Source: an uncultured Lachnospiraceae bacterium
Lineage (GTDB): Bacteria > Bacillota > Clostridia > Lachnospirales > Lachnospiraceae
Direction: 5' to 3'
Length of the DNA: 64,000 bases
NCBI GenBank assembly: GCA_910585825.1
Contig: CAJUEY010000002.1
Coordinates: forward strand, 1 to 64,000
Part shown: positions 16,254 through 24,425 of the stretch, in pieces
Layout of the letters: every line of letters begins with the position of its first letter
How positions within the stretch are numbered: the first letter of the stretch is position 1
The notes under the pieces: generated by a model
What the model was told of the DNA's origin: nothing
Seen by the model: the letters and a program-made list of their open reading frames with translations, nothing else
Database searches by the model: none
Translations under genes and position numbers: made by a program

Positions 16254-17141
16254 ATGTATCCAATTGTAAAAAAAGAAAAATTGGCAGACAAGATTTTTCT
16301 TATGGATGTCAAAGCACCAAGGGTAGCAAAAACCTGTGAACCGGGACAATTTGTTATTGTAAAAATGGACGAAGAAGGAGAGCGTATTCCGCTTACGATC
16401 TGTGATTACGACAGAGAAGCCGGAACAATTACCATTGTATTTCAGACAGTGGGTGCATCTACCGAGCGTATGCAGTATTTGAATGAGGGAGATGCGTTTC
16501 AGGATTTTGTCGGTCCTTTGGGATGTGCCTCTGAATTGGTTGAAATGGATATAGAGGAATTGAAGAAGAAGAACATTGTATTTATTGCGGGAGGTGTGGG
16601 AACCGCACCGGTGTATCCTCAGGTAAAATGGCTGCATGAGCATGGCGTAGACTGTGACGTTATCATGGGTTCCAGAACAAAAGAACTGTTGTTTTTTGTA
16701 GAGAAAATGGAAAAAGTTGCTGCGAATCTTTATGTGACAACGGATGACGGCAGCTATGGTTTTCACGGAATGGGAACCAATCAGCTGCAGGAGCTTGTGG
16801 ATCAGGGACGTACATATGACCACTGTGTTGCCATCGGACCGATGATTATGATGAAATTCGTCTGTCTTTTGACAAAGAAACTGGGAATTCCTACCATTGT
16901 TTCCATGAATCCGATTATGGTAGACGGAACGGGTATGTGCGGAGCATGTCGTCTGACTGTTGGTGACGAGGTGAAATTTGCCTGTGTGGACGGACCGGAA
17001 TTTGACGGACATCTGGTGGATTTTGATCAGGCGATGAAACGCCAGCAGCTTTATAAAACAGATGAAGGAAGAGCTATGTTGAAGCTGCAGGAAGGGGATA
17101 CGCATCATGGCGGATGCGGACATTGCGGAGGTGAAAAATAA
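16254..17141 (+). CDS. nfnA: NADH-dependent NADPH:ferredoxin oxidoreductase, small (alpha) subunit NfnA
   Basis: This 295-residue protein has a ferredoxin-reductase-type FAD domain (IPLTICDYD), an NAD-binding motif IVFIAGGVGTAPVYPQ and a C-terminal [2Fe-2S] site (GTGMCGACRLTVGDEVKFAC). NfnAB bifurcates electrons between NADH, NADPH and reduced ferredoxin. The start at 16254 follows AAGGAGG by seven bases; a longer frame from 16149 includes the promoter and is not coding. The tail HHGGCGHCGG is an unusual His/Cys-rich end. nfnB overlaps by one base (TAATG). Confidence 0.95.
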   Translation: MYPIVKKEKLADKIFLMDVKAPRVAKTCEPGQFVIVKMDEEGERIPLTICDYDREAGTITIVFQTVGASTERMQYLNEGDAFQDFVGPLGCASELVEMDIEELKKKNIVFIAGGVGTAPVYPQVKWLHEHGVDCDVIMGSRTKELLFFVEKMEKVAANLYVTTDDGSYGFHGMGTNQLQELVDQGRTYDHCVAIGPMIMMKFVCLLTKKLGIPTIVSMNPIMVDGTGMCGACRLTVGDEVKFACVDGPEFDGHLVDFDQAMKRQQLYKTDEGRAMLKLQEGDTHHGGCGHCGGEK

Positions 17142-18526
17142 TGGATGTTTTAAATAAAGTACCGGTAAGAGAGCAGGAACCGGAGGTTCGTGCAAAGAAT
17201 TTTGAAGAAGTTTGTCTGGGATATGATGAGAAAGAAGCAGTGGAAGAATCAAATCGCTGCTTAAACTGCAAAAATGCCCAGTGTGTAAAAGGATGCCCGG
17301 TATCCATTGATATTCCGGGATTTATTTCAGAAGTAAAAAATGAGAATTTTGAAAAAGCATATGAGATCATCAGCGAATCCTCTGCCCTTCCGGCAGTCTG
17401 CGGACGCGTCTGTCCTCAGGAAAGCCAGTGTGAAGGCAAATGTATCCGTGGAATCAAAGGAGAGCCTGTTTCCATTGGTAAATTAGAGCGTTTTACGGCT
17501 GACTGGGCAAGGAAAAACGGCATTGTGCCAAAGGCTCCGGAGAATAGGAACGGACGGAAGGTGGCTGTGATCGGTTCCGGTCCGGCAGGGCTTACCTGTG
17601 CGGGAGATCTTGCAAGGCTGGGCTATGATGTGACGATTTTTGAAGCGCTGCATGAAGCGGGCGGCGTATTGATTTACGGAATTCCGGAATTCCGTCTTCC
17701 CAAGCAGGAGGTTGTTGCAAAGGAAGTGGAAAATGTCAAAGCATTAGGTGTTAAAATTGAGACCAACGTTGTGATTGGCAAATCCACAACGATTGACGAA
17801 TTGATGGAAGAAGAAGGCTTTGAAGCGGTATTTATCGGTTCCGGCGCAGGACTTCCAAGATTTATGGGAATTCCGGGAGAACAGGCGAACGGCGTATTTT
17901 CCGCTAATGAATTTTTGACCAGAAATAACCTGATGAAAGCTTTCAGGGAAGAATATGACACGCCGATTATGAAGGGCAAAAAGGTTGCCGTTGTAGGCGG
18001 CGGCAATGTGGCAATGGATGCCGCAAGAACAGCCCTCCGTCTTGGAGCGGAAGTACATATTGTATACCGCAGAAGCGAAGCCGAACTTCCGGCCAGAGTG
18101 GAAGAAGTGCATCATGCCAAAGAAGAAGGCATCATCTTCAATCTTTTGACCAATCCGGTCGAGATTTTGGTGGATGAGAACGGCTGGGTAAAAGGCATGA
18201 CCTGCATAAAAATGGAACTTGGAGAACCGGATGCATCCGGCAGAAGATCTCCGGTAGAGGTGAAAGGTTCAGAATTTGAGATTGAACTGGATACCGTGAT
18301 CATGTCCCTTGGGACTTCGCCCAATCCGCTGATTTCTTCTACAACAGAAGGACTGGACATCAATCGGAGAAAATGTATTGTTGCAGAGGAAGAAAACGGC
18401 GCAACCTCCAAACCGGGCGTATTTGCCGGCGGAGACGCCGTAACCGGAGCTGCAACCGTTATTCTTGCGATGGGCGCAGGAAAAGCAGCAGCGCAGGGAA
18501 TTCATGAATATTTATCAAATAAATAA
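17141..18526 (+). CDS. nfnB: NADH-dependent NADPH:ferredoxin oxidoreductase, large (beta) subunit NfnB
   Basis: This 461-residue GltD-like flavoprotein has two N-terminal cysteine clusters for [4Fe-4S] centres (CLNCKNAQCVKGCP and CGRVCPQESQCEGKC), an FAD Rossmann motif (GSGPAGLTCAGDLARLGYDV) and an NADPH motif (VVGGGNVAMDAARTALRLGA). With NfnA it forms the soluble transhydrogenase that balances NADPH and ferredoxin in clostridia. GltD-like subunits of glutamate synthase look alike, but the NfnA partner settles the assignment. A strong terminator follows. Confidence 0.95.
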   Translation: MDVLNKVPVREQEPEVRAKNFEEVCLGYDEKEAVEESNRCLNCKNAQCVKGCPVSIDIPGFISEVKNENFEKAYEIISESSALPAVCGRVCPQESQCEGKCIRGIKGEPVSIGKLERFTADWARKNGIVPKAPENRNGRKVAVIGSGPAGLTCAGDLARLGYDVTIFEALHEAGGVLIYGIPEFRLPKQEVVAKEVENVKALGVKIETNVVIGKSTTIDELMEEEGFEAVFIGSGAGLPRFMGIPGEQANGVFSANEFLTRNNLMKAFREEYDTPIMKGKKVAVVGGGNVAMDAARTALRLGAEVHIVYRRSEAELPARVEEVHHAKEEGIIFNLLTNPVEILVDENGWVKGMTCIKMELGEPDASGRRSPVEVKGSEFEIELDTVIMSLGTSPNPLISSTTEGLDINRRKCIVAEEENGATSKPGVFAGGDAVTGAATVILAMGAGKAAAQGIHEYLSNK

Positions 18527-18561
18527 TGATTTGCTTTTACAGTAAGATTGCAACTTGTTTT

Positions 18562-18614
18562 TCCATTGCGGTTTTCGAGACAGAGACTGTCCGAAAACTG
18601 CGATGGATTTTTTT
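18562..18614 (+). terminator. Intrinsic terminator of nfnAB
   Basis: TCCATTGCGGTTTTCG pairs with CGAAAACTGCGATGGA through 16 positions (two G-U), with an inner GACAG/CTGTC stem and a T7 run at 18608-18614. The rest of the 310-bp gap to the sigma-factor gene holds only that gene's promoter. Confidence 0.9.
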
Positions 18615-18744
18615 CGGCTTTTTATCAGACGGGAATACATATGTTTCACGGTTGGCGAAGTAAAGGAAAGGCTGCTCTGTGCCAATGAGTAGAATAAGGC
18701 TACGAGGTATGATAAAGAAAATATTTTAAAAAATAAAAAAATAT

Positions 18745-18772
18745 TGTAACCTTTTGGGATATTATGCGACTT
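18745..18772 (+). promoter_or_regulatory. ECF-type promoter, probably autoregulatory
   Basis: TGTAACC and CGACTT are separated by 15 bp. A TGTAAC -35 with a CGAC/CGTC -10 is the typical form recognised by ECF sigma factors. It lies about 65 bp before the ECF sigma gene it would control. Confidence 0.7.
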
Positions 18773-18836
18773 ATAGAATGAACAGGGAGAAATTCTTGCA
18801 AGAACGGCCATGTTTTAATCAGTTGAACGGAGGTAT

Positions 18837-19394
18837 ATGGTGAAAGATACAGAAATCATTGATTTGTTCTGGAAAAGGGATGAATCGGCGATACAGGAAT
18901 TAAAAAACAAATATTTTGGATATTGCTATAAAATTGCATGGAATCTGTTGGAAAACCATGAAGATACGGAAGAATGCCTAAATGACACATGGTTTGCGGC
19001 GTGGAGGCGGATGCCGCCCCACAGGCCGACTGTATTATCTGCATTTGTGGGGAAAATAACGAGAGGATTTGCAATAGATTCTTTTCGGAAAAAGCACGCG
19101 GCCAAGCGGGGGATGCCGCATAGGGATGATGTCTGCGGCGAAATGACGGAACTTAATTTTTCCTATACAGTCGATGAACAGATGGCTGAAAAAGAGCTGG
19201 TAAGGGAGATCGAGAAGTTTTTATTAAAACTTCGGGAAACGGACAGGGACATTTTTATCCGGAGGTATTGGTATCTGGATTCCATAAAAGGAATAGCAAA
19301 ACGGCATGGAGTGACAGAGGGATGCGTGAAAACAAACTTGTGCAGGAACCGCAAAAAACTTTACCGTATGTTGAAACAGGAGGCGTTGATTTGA
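18837..19394 (+). CDS. ECF-type RNA polymerase sigma factor
   Basis: This 185-residue sigma-70-family factor has a region 2 (LLENHEDTEECLNDTWFAAW, then GFAIDSFRKKHAAKR) and a region 4 HTH (RYWYLDSIKGIAKRHGVTEG, then VKTNLCRNRKKLYR). GGAGG lies a few bases before the ATG; the next codon GTG is an alternative start. The DUF4179 gene overlaps its stop codon, the usual arrangement of a sigma factor with its membrane anti-sigma factor. The upstream ECF-type promoter suggests positive autoregulation, probably in response to envelope stress. Confidence 0.93.
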   Translation: MVKDTEIIDLFWKRDESAIQELKNKYFGYCYKIAWNLLENHEDTEECLNDTWFAAWRRMPPHRPTVLSAFVGKITRGFAIDSFRKKHAAKRGMPHRDDVCGEMTELNFSYTVDEQMAEKELVREIEKFLLKLRETDRDIFIRRYWYLDSIKGIAKRHGVTEGCVKTNLCRNRKKLYRMLKQEALI

Positions 19395-20923
19395 AGAAAG
19401 AATTTGACTTTTCAAGAGAATTTGGGGAAATTGATGAAAAACTTGTTGAAAGTGCAGGAAGGGAATGGAACAGGAAAAAATATAATGTATTAAAGCTATA
19501 CAGCCGGAAAATTGCAGGCGTGGCTATTTTTGCAATGCTCTGTATCGCTGCAATGAGCAATTCCAGAGTGCAGGCGGCGGTAAAGGAATTTACCACGAAA
19601 ATTGGCGAGGTATTAGGGTTCACAAAGGATTTGTCTTCATATACGGAAATCATTGACCAGACACAGACGAAGAACGGGATATCCCTGACGTTAAAAGAGG
19701 TGATTTTAGACGACCGGGTGCTGATGGTGTCTGTGCATGCGGATTTTGGAGAAAATGAAGGAGCATTATGGGTGAATGACGAAAAAACACTCATTAACGG
19801 GCAGCGGCATATGCCGAATGAGAGCCTGGAAACGGCCGGACCTGATACGGATGTGTTTAAAGCAAAACGAGACACGGTTCTGGTACAGGTTTATGAAGAC
19901 CAGATTCTTCCGGACGGCGATGTGGACGTGCATCTTGTGCTGGAAGGCATAAAAATGACAGACTTTGGGGATGCGATTGCCCTGCCGGATGATTATGAAG
20001 AGAAAGCGACAGAATTTATCTATGACTTTGTCATCACGCCGGCAGAATTGAAAGCAAAGACAACAAAGCAAAAGCTTGACGTTACGGTTGGCGCATCCGG
20101 TGAAGAAAAAAAGAATCTTACGTTGAAAGAACTTACCATGAACGACTTGTACTGCCGTATTATAGCAGAAGGAGCCGCATGGGACGACGACTGGCCAAAT
20201 CAGTATGCACTGAAACTCAAAGGAACAGACAGTTTTGGAAATTCCTTCAGTCTTGAGGGAGGCAGATTTGTGTCAGAAAATGAAATGCTGTTTGCAACAG
20301 ACTTTCTTGGGGATGATTATGAAGTGGGCGAAGTAATCGAGGATGATGGATTTCGAATATCTGTTCCGGATAAAGACTGTGACTACCTGGATTTGCAGCT
20401 GTATGAGCGGAAAATGATCTGGGAGGGCGCGGAGGAAATGGAAGAAGACTTGGACGAAGAAGAGTATTTCGAAGACGAAAACTATGGGTGGGAGCCAGTG
20501 GGAGAACCGTTCCGCATAACAATTACGCAGACGAACGATTCCTTGATGGCATTATGTGAACTGCCAGAAAGCCAGGAAGAAGAATTTGAGGATTTATACA
20601 CGCGCGAAATGAGCTGGCAGGCAGGCCCGAAGTTGGCTAATCCGTTAAACGCGCTGATACCGGAAATGGCATTTTATGATACGGAAACTACTTTGCCGAT
20701 GGGTTACAACCACAATAATGTCATAGGAATTATCGGGAGTTTGAATGGAAGTGACATAGGGAATGTTTGGAAGAATTATTACATTTTGGATATAGACCAT
20801 GTGGAGAATAAGGAAGTAGGTACAAAGCGAATCCCCATGAAAGAAGCAACCAAAGGCATTGTTGTTGATGCGATGGAACCGCTGTGTAGAGAACGAACAG
20901 CAATCTGGGCAGAAGAACAGTAA
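19391..20923 (+). CDS. DUF4179-type membrane protein, probable anti-sigma factor
   Basis: This 510-residue protein has a short cytoplasmic N-terminus (to about residue 38), one transmembrane helix (GVAIFAMLCIAAM, about 45-57) and a large extracytoplasmic part that begins with the DUF4179 segment SNSRVQAAVKEF. Acidic stretches lie at about residues 350-365. It starts with TTG at 19391 in a TTGA overlap with the sigma gene stop, preceded by CAGGAGG. The topology fits a protein that holds the ECF factor at the membrane until an outside signal releases it. The signal is unknown. Confidence 0.85.
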   Translation: MKKEFDFSREFGEIDEKLVESAGREWNRKKYNVLKLYSRKIAGVAIFAMLCIAAMSNSRVQAAVKEFTTKIGEVLGFTKDLSSYTEIIDQTQTKNGISLTLKEVILDDRVLMVSVHADFGENEGALWVNDEKTLINGQRHMPNESLETAGPDTDVFKAKRDTVLVQVYEDQILPDGDVDVHLVLEGIKMTDFGDAIALPDDYEEKATEFIYDFVITPAELKAKTTKQKLDVTVGASGEEKKNLTLKELTMNDLYCRIIAEGAAWDDDWPNQYALKLKGTDSFGNSFSLEGGRFVSENEMLFATDFLGDDYEVGEVIEDDGFRISVPDKDCDYLDLQLYERKMIWEGAEEMEEDLDEEEYFEDENYGWEPVGEPFRITITQTNDSLMALCELPESQEEEFEDLYTREMSWQAGPKLANPLNALIPEMAFYDTETTLPMGYNHNNVIGIIGSLNGSDIGNVWKNYYILDIDHVENKEVGTKRIPMKEATKGIVVDAMEPLCRERTAIWAEEQ

Positions 20924-20931
20924 TTACATAG

Positions 20932-20973
20932 CGCTGCCGCATTTGATCGGATATTCCGACGGATGCGGCAGCG
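20932..20973. terminator. Bidirectional terminator between convergent genes
   Basis: CGCTGCCGCAT pairs with ATGCGGCAGCG, with an inner CGGA-TAT-TCCG hairpin. It lies between the convergent DUF4179 and ABC permease genes. Confidence 0.75.
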
Positions 20974-20986
20974 TGTATTTCTATTC

Positions 20987-21799
20987 TCATTCCAGATTTA
21001 GTTTCTTCTTCGTCAGATAATAACAGGTTCCATAAAATACAACGATGAAGAAGATCAATTCAATCAGAGCCGATGCGAACATACCATGATACAGTTTGGA
21101 GAGGAAAGCGGCGCTTTCGATTTGCGTCTCAGGATCAAAGGCGGCTGTCTGGATACTCAGGATACATAAGGCGATGATGCCGGCGATCTGCTGAATCATG
21201 TAAAGCACGATAAAAGCTCCGGCCGAACCGAGAATGCGATGCTGGGTAAACAGCTGTCCAATAGAGAGGCTGGCAAAAATCATTAATATGACAGAGAAAC
21301 TGGAAAGAATCAAGGTCAATATGATATAGAGCCAGAATGTTCCGTATCCTATGCCAAACGTCGATGTCACCATATATTTAAACGTACTCATATCTATGGA
21401 ATGCCAGGTATCTCCTGCGGAAACCCGTACTAAAGCGAATATGGAAAGCACCGTAATAATAAAGGCTGCGCATACCCAAAAAGCAGATACCAGAATCTTT
21501 GTATTTAAGATTGCCCCGGTAGATACCGGAAGGGTATGGGTTAAGTATCCCTGATTGGAATACATGGTTTTCCAAAAGCGTATGGTCAGGTATACCCCGG
21601 TAATGATAAACAATGCAAAAATACTTAGGATATATATAAATATATAAAATGCTGACAGCACAGAAACGGATTCCTGATGAAACAGTCCGGTGCCCACTAA
21701 AATACAGCCGACAACAGTAAATAAAACAAGAATCAGATTCAAGGGGATCAAGTGTTTTGCTGTTTCTTTCAATTCGTGTTTGATAAATTTTCCTAACAT
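20987..21799 (-). CDS. ABC-2-type transporter permease
   Basis: This 270-residue protein has six hydrophobic segments (about 19-38, 50-72, 104-126, 150-174, 190-210 and 240-260) and an N-terminal amphipathic start typical of ABC-2 permeases. Its start overlaps the end of the ATPase gene by seven bases. With the ATPase and the GntR regulator it forms a YtrAB-type transporter operon. Substrate unknown; related systems respond to cell-wall antibiotics. Confidence 0.83.
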   Translation of the reverse strand: MLGKFIKHELKETAKHLIPLNLILVLFTVVGCILVGTGLFHQESVSVLSAFYIFIYILSIFALFIITGVYLTIRFWKTMYSNQGYLTHTLPVSTGAILNTKILVSAFWVCAAFIITVLSIFALVRVSAGDTWHSIDMSTFKYMVTSTFGIGYGTFWLYIILTLILSSFSVILMIFASLSIGQLFTQHRILGSAGAFIVLYMIQQIAGIIALCILSIQTAAFDPETQIESAAFLSKLYHGMFASALIELIFFIVVFYGTCYYLTKKKLNLE

Positions 21800-22491
21800 T
21801 TAAATACCTCCCGGAATAAAGAATCCACAGATTTTTTCTGCTCTTCCCGTATTGTATCGACAGAAGTGTTAAGCACGATCTGACCGTTTTTTATGAAAAT
21901 AACCTGATCTAAGATATTTTCAATATCTGCAATCAAATGGGTGGAGATCAGAATGGTAGCATCTTCTTCGTAGTTGCTTAAAATAATATCCAGAATATAG
22001 TCCCGCGCGGCGGGATCTACACCTGCAATGGGTTCGTCTAAAATATAGAGTTTGGCGCGGCGGCTCATAATTAAAATAAGCTGAACTTTTTCTTTGGTTC
22101 CCTTTGACATAGTCTTTAATTTGTCTTGGGGATTGATCTGCAGTTTTGCCAGCATATCATAGGCTCTTTTTTCGTCAAAATCTTCATAAAAATCTTTAAA
22201 ATATGCAATGATTTCCCGGACTTTTAAATCAGAGTCCAAATAGGTGTGGTCCGGAAGATAGGAAACCGCCTTTTTGCTTTCTACCCCAATGGGATTCTGA
22301 TTGACGTAAATTTCTCCTTCGCTGGGTGTTAAAAGACCATTGATGATTTTGATCAGCGTTGTCTTGCCGCTGCCGTTTGGACCAAGCAGACCGATGATGT
22401 GGCCGCCCTCCAATGCAAGATTGATATGGCTTAAAGCAGTTTTGCGGCCATATGCTTTACTTAGATTTTTACATTCTAAAATAGCGCTCAT
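21793..22491 (-). CDS. ABC transporter ATP-binding protein (YtrB-like)
   Basis: This 232-residue ATPase has Walker A GPNGSGKTTLI, a signature region MSKGTKEKVQLILIM (degenerate LSGGQ), Walker B LYILDEPIAGVDP and the switch His in ILISTHLIADIE. The degenerate signature and short length are common in YtrB-type exporters. It overlaps both the upstream GntR gene (4 bp) and the downstream permease gene. Confidence 0.9.
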   Translation of the reverse strand: MSAILECKNLSKAYGRKTALSHINLALEGGHIIGLLGPNGSGKTTLIKIINGLLTPSEGEIYVNQNPIGVESKKAVSYLPDHTYLDSDLKVREIIAYFKDFYEDFDEKRAYDMLAKLQINPQDKLKTMSKGTKEKVQLILIMSRRAKLYILDEPIAGVDPAARDYILDIILSNYEEDATILISTHLIADIENILDQVIFIKNGQIVLNTSVDTIREEQKKSVDSLFREVFKC

Positions 22492-22859
22492 TGCTTTTCT
22501 CCTTCCAAAGTTTTTGTAATCAATGTGATTGTTTCATTGTTTTGAAATCCCAATTGCTGCATGCTCTCTAAAAATTCCTCGATTTTCTCTTTTGCAAGAG
22601 ATTCTTTTAATTGTTCAATCATTGTATGATCCTCCGTTATAAATCGTCCGCTTGTTCGCTGGGAATACACCAGACCGCTCCTTTCCAGTTCAGAGAGGGC
22701 TTTCTGCATGGTATTTGGATTGACGGCTGCTGCAGAAGCAAGATCCCGTACAGAGGGAAGTTTGTCTCCCGGAGCATATTTGCCCGATATAATATCATGC
22801 TGGATAATTTCAATGAGCTGCATAAAAATTGGTCTGTCGGAAGTTAAATTCCATGGCAT
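22488..22859 (-). CDS. GntR-family regulator (YtrA subfamily)
   Basis: This 123-residue regulator has an N-terminal winged helix (QHDIISGKYAPGDKLPSVRD, then LASAAAVNPNTMQKALSELE) and a short C-terminal dimerisation tail, as in YtrA. The start at 22859 (MPWNLTSDRP) is preferred because AGGAG lies seven bases before it; the longer frame would translate part of the 52-bp repeat array. It likely represses its own ABC operon via the dyad at 23040-23057. Confidence 0.9.
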   Translation of the reverse strand: MPWNLTSDRPIFMQLIEIIQHDIISGKYAPGDKLPSVRDLASAAAVNPNTMQKALSELERSGLVYSQRTSGRFITEDHTMIEQLKESLAKEKIEEFLESMQQLGFQNNETITLITKTLEGEKQ

Positions 22860-22870
22860 GTCACCACTCC

Positions 22871-23026
22871 TTTCTTCTTTCCTGTGCATCAAATCAGCAT
22901 ATGCAGGTATGCCCGAAGGGTATTTCTTCTTTCCTGTGCATCAAATCAGCACATGCAGGTATGCCCGAAGGGTATTTCTTCTTTCCTGTGCATCAAATCG
23001 GCACATACAGGTATGCCCAAAGGACA
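22871..23026 (-). repeat. Three tandem 52-bp repeats in the GntR-operon leader
   Basis: Units start at 22871, 22923 and 22975. The first two differ at one position by eye; the third is more diverged toward its end. On the minus (mRNA) strand each unit holds a CC-TTCG-GG mini-hairpin and a 15-codon frame MHRKEEIPFGHTCMC that stops just before the next unit's ATG. The array lies between the promoter and the start codon of the GntR gene. Confidence 0.88.
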
Positions 23027-23039
23027 CCTCTGTATTGCT

Positions 23040-23057
23040 GTATTAAGTTATTAATAC
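23040..23057 (-). promoter_or_regulatory. Probable GntR/YtrA operator
   Basis: GTATTAA-N4-TTAATAC is a perfect dyad that overlaps the -10 of the GntR-operon promoter, the expected place for a repressor site. Confidence 0.65.
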
Positions 23058-23084
23058 AATAATATAATTGAGCGGAATTGTCAA
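23056..23084 (-). promoter_or_regulatory. Promoter of the GntR-ABC operon
   Basis: On the minus strand, TTGACA (23084-23079) and TATTGT (23061-23056) are separated by 17 bp. Confidence 0.65.
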
Positions 23085-23277
23085 GGGGAAAATAAAAAAA
23101 TATTATAACAACGAATTATTTAAATGATGAATGGCTGTTTTTTGTATCTGTTTATTGAACCTTTTGAAAAGTTATTACAATGTCTGAGTAAGAGATCAAT
23201 ATAAAATGCAGGATGCAACAATCCATAGGAATGCGCATATTCTGCCAAGTTGAAATCCGTTCCCTTTGTCGCACGGA

Positions 23278-23306
23278 TTGTTGAAACTGCTGAAATAAGG
23301 TATAAT
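23278..23306 (+). promoter_or_regulatory. Promoter of the gene at 23349
   Basis: TTGTTG and TATAAT are separated by 17 bp, about 42 bp before the start codon. The rest of the gap from 23085 shows nothing else. Confidence 0.55.
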
Positions 23307-23348
23307 GAATGTACATTTTGATCGAAAAATTCACAGGAGGAATTGAAA

Positions 23349-24347
23349 ATGAGAGAAGAAGAAATAGCTAAAATTTTGAAACCAAAAGGAAAATCAGGAG
23401 TTTTGATCCTTATGTTTTTTATCTGCTTAGGAATTGCCATTGTATGTATAGGAATTCCTTTTTATATAAAATATGAAGGAACAAAAGATCCCCAGGATTT
23501 TTTGAAAATTGTTTCTAATGGTGAAGAGGAAGAAGGGGAATATGTAGAAATTAACATTGCTTATCTGCCTGAATTGTTAGCGGTAGACCCGGAAGAAAAC
23601 AGTAATTATTATTATATAGCAGATGAAGAAGAGCATATATACATAGCAAAAATATCCGATAAAACATTAGAACATCTGAACAGTATTTATGATGAAACAA
23701 CCGGGAAATTGAATTCGGGCTATCCTTTGAAAGGTTTTACTTATAATATAGATATGCAGCTTCAGCAAATCACTCTGCGTAACATGGGTCAGATCTTTGA
23801 AGGACAGGAACTGAATGCAGATAATTTTTCAGATTATTTTAGCAGGGTTTATATAGATGAAAATCAGTTTCCTGTAAGTGACAGAACCGTTACGCTGTAT
23901 AAAATTGTAGCTTTGATCGGCCTGTTTTTCTTAATATTAGCAGTAGGATTCATACTTCCCGGAATTGTAAAGGCAAGAAAAATCTCACGTAATAACGAAT
24001 TGACAGAAGAGCTGAGGATGGAGCTGGCCCATATGACAGAAACTCCATATGCAGGATATAAATTGTATCTGACCGGTAAGTATATTGTTTCCGGAATGGC
24101 GGCAATTCGATATGAAGATATTATTTGGGGATATGTGCAGGCAGTATCGAGATATGGGATAAAAACAGGAAGAGAATTGATTGTATATACAAAAGACAAG
24201 AAAAGACATACGGTTCTGTCTGTTAGTTCAAAGAGTACGGCGCCGGATGTTGTTCTGGATGACCTGTATAATAAAATTCCTCAAATGAGAGTCGGCTATA
24301 ATGAGGAAAATAAAAGCTTTTTTGAACATTATAAAAAAGAAAAATAA
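23349..24347 (+). CDS. Two-helix membrane protein of unknown function
   Basis: This 332-residue protein has a membrane helix near the N-terminus (about residues 18-40), an extracytoplasmic region of about 140 residues rich in Glu, Asp and Tyr, a second helix (about 182-204) and a cytoplasmic tail with beta-rich character (KLYLTGKYIVSGMAAIRYED). The tail resembles PH-like membrane-protein domains in shape only. The ATG at 23349 has AGGAGG eight bases upstream. It is monocistronic with a terminator after it. I do not recognise a named family with certainty. Confidence 0.82.
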   Translation: MREEEIAKILKPKGKSGVLILMFFICLGIAIVCIGIPFYIKYEGTKDPQDFLKIVSNGEEEEGEYVEINIAYLPELLAVDPEENSNYYYIADEEEHIYIAKISDKTLEHLNSIYDETTGKLNSGYPLKGFTYNIDMQLQQITLRNMGQIFEGQELNADNFSDYFSRVYIDENQFPVSDRTVTLYKIVALIGLFFLILAVGFILPGIVKARKISRNNELTEELRMELAHMTETPYAGYKLYLTGKYIVSGMAAIRYEDIIWGYVQAVSRYGIKTGRELIVYTKDKKRHTVLSVSSKSTAPDVVLDDLYNKIPQMRVGYNEENKSFFEHYKKEK

Positions 24348-24353
24348 ATCATG

Positions 24354-24392
24354 GCCCGGGAGCAGGACGATATCATTCCATTGCTCCCGGGC
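24354..24392. terminator. Bidirectional terminator
   Basis: GCCCGGGAGCA pairs perfectly with TGCTCCCGGGC between two convergent genes. Confidence 0.85.
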
Positions 24393-24425
24393 GTCTGTTT
24401 TCAAATCATATCTATGGTACGCCTT

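Noticed and set aside
18837..20923. Sporulation sigma factor with anti-sigma partner
   Set aside because: The sigma factor is of ECF length and has regions 2 and 4 only, and the partner is DUF4179-like, not SpoIIAB-like.
22871..23026. CRISPR array
   Set aside because: The three units are directly adjacent without unique spacers, and no cas genes are near.
22611..23062. Plus-strand frames with repeated HAGMPEG-like segments over the 52-bp repeats
   Set aside because: They are antisense to the GntR gene and exist because the repeat is open in many frames; no promoter or ribosome binding site supports them.
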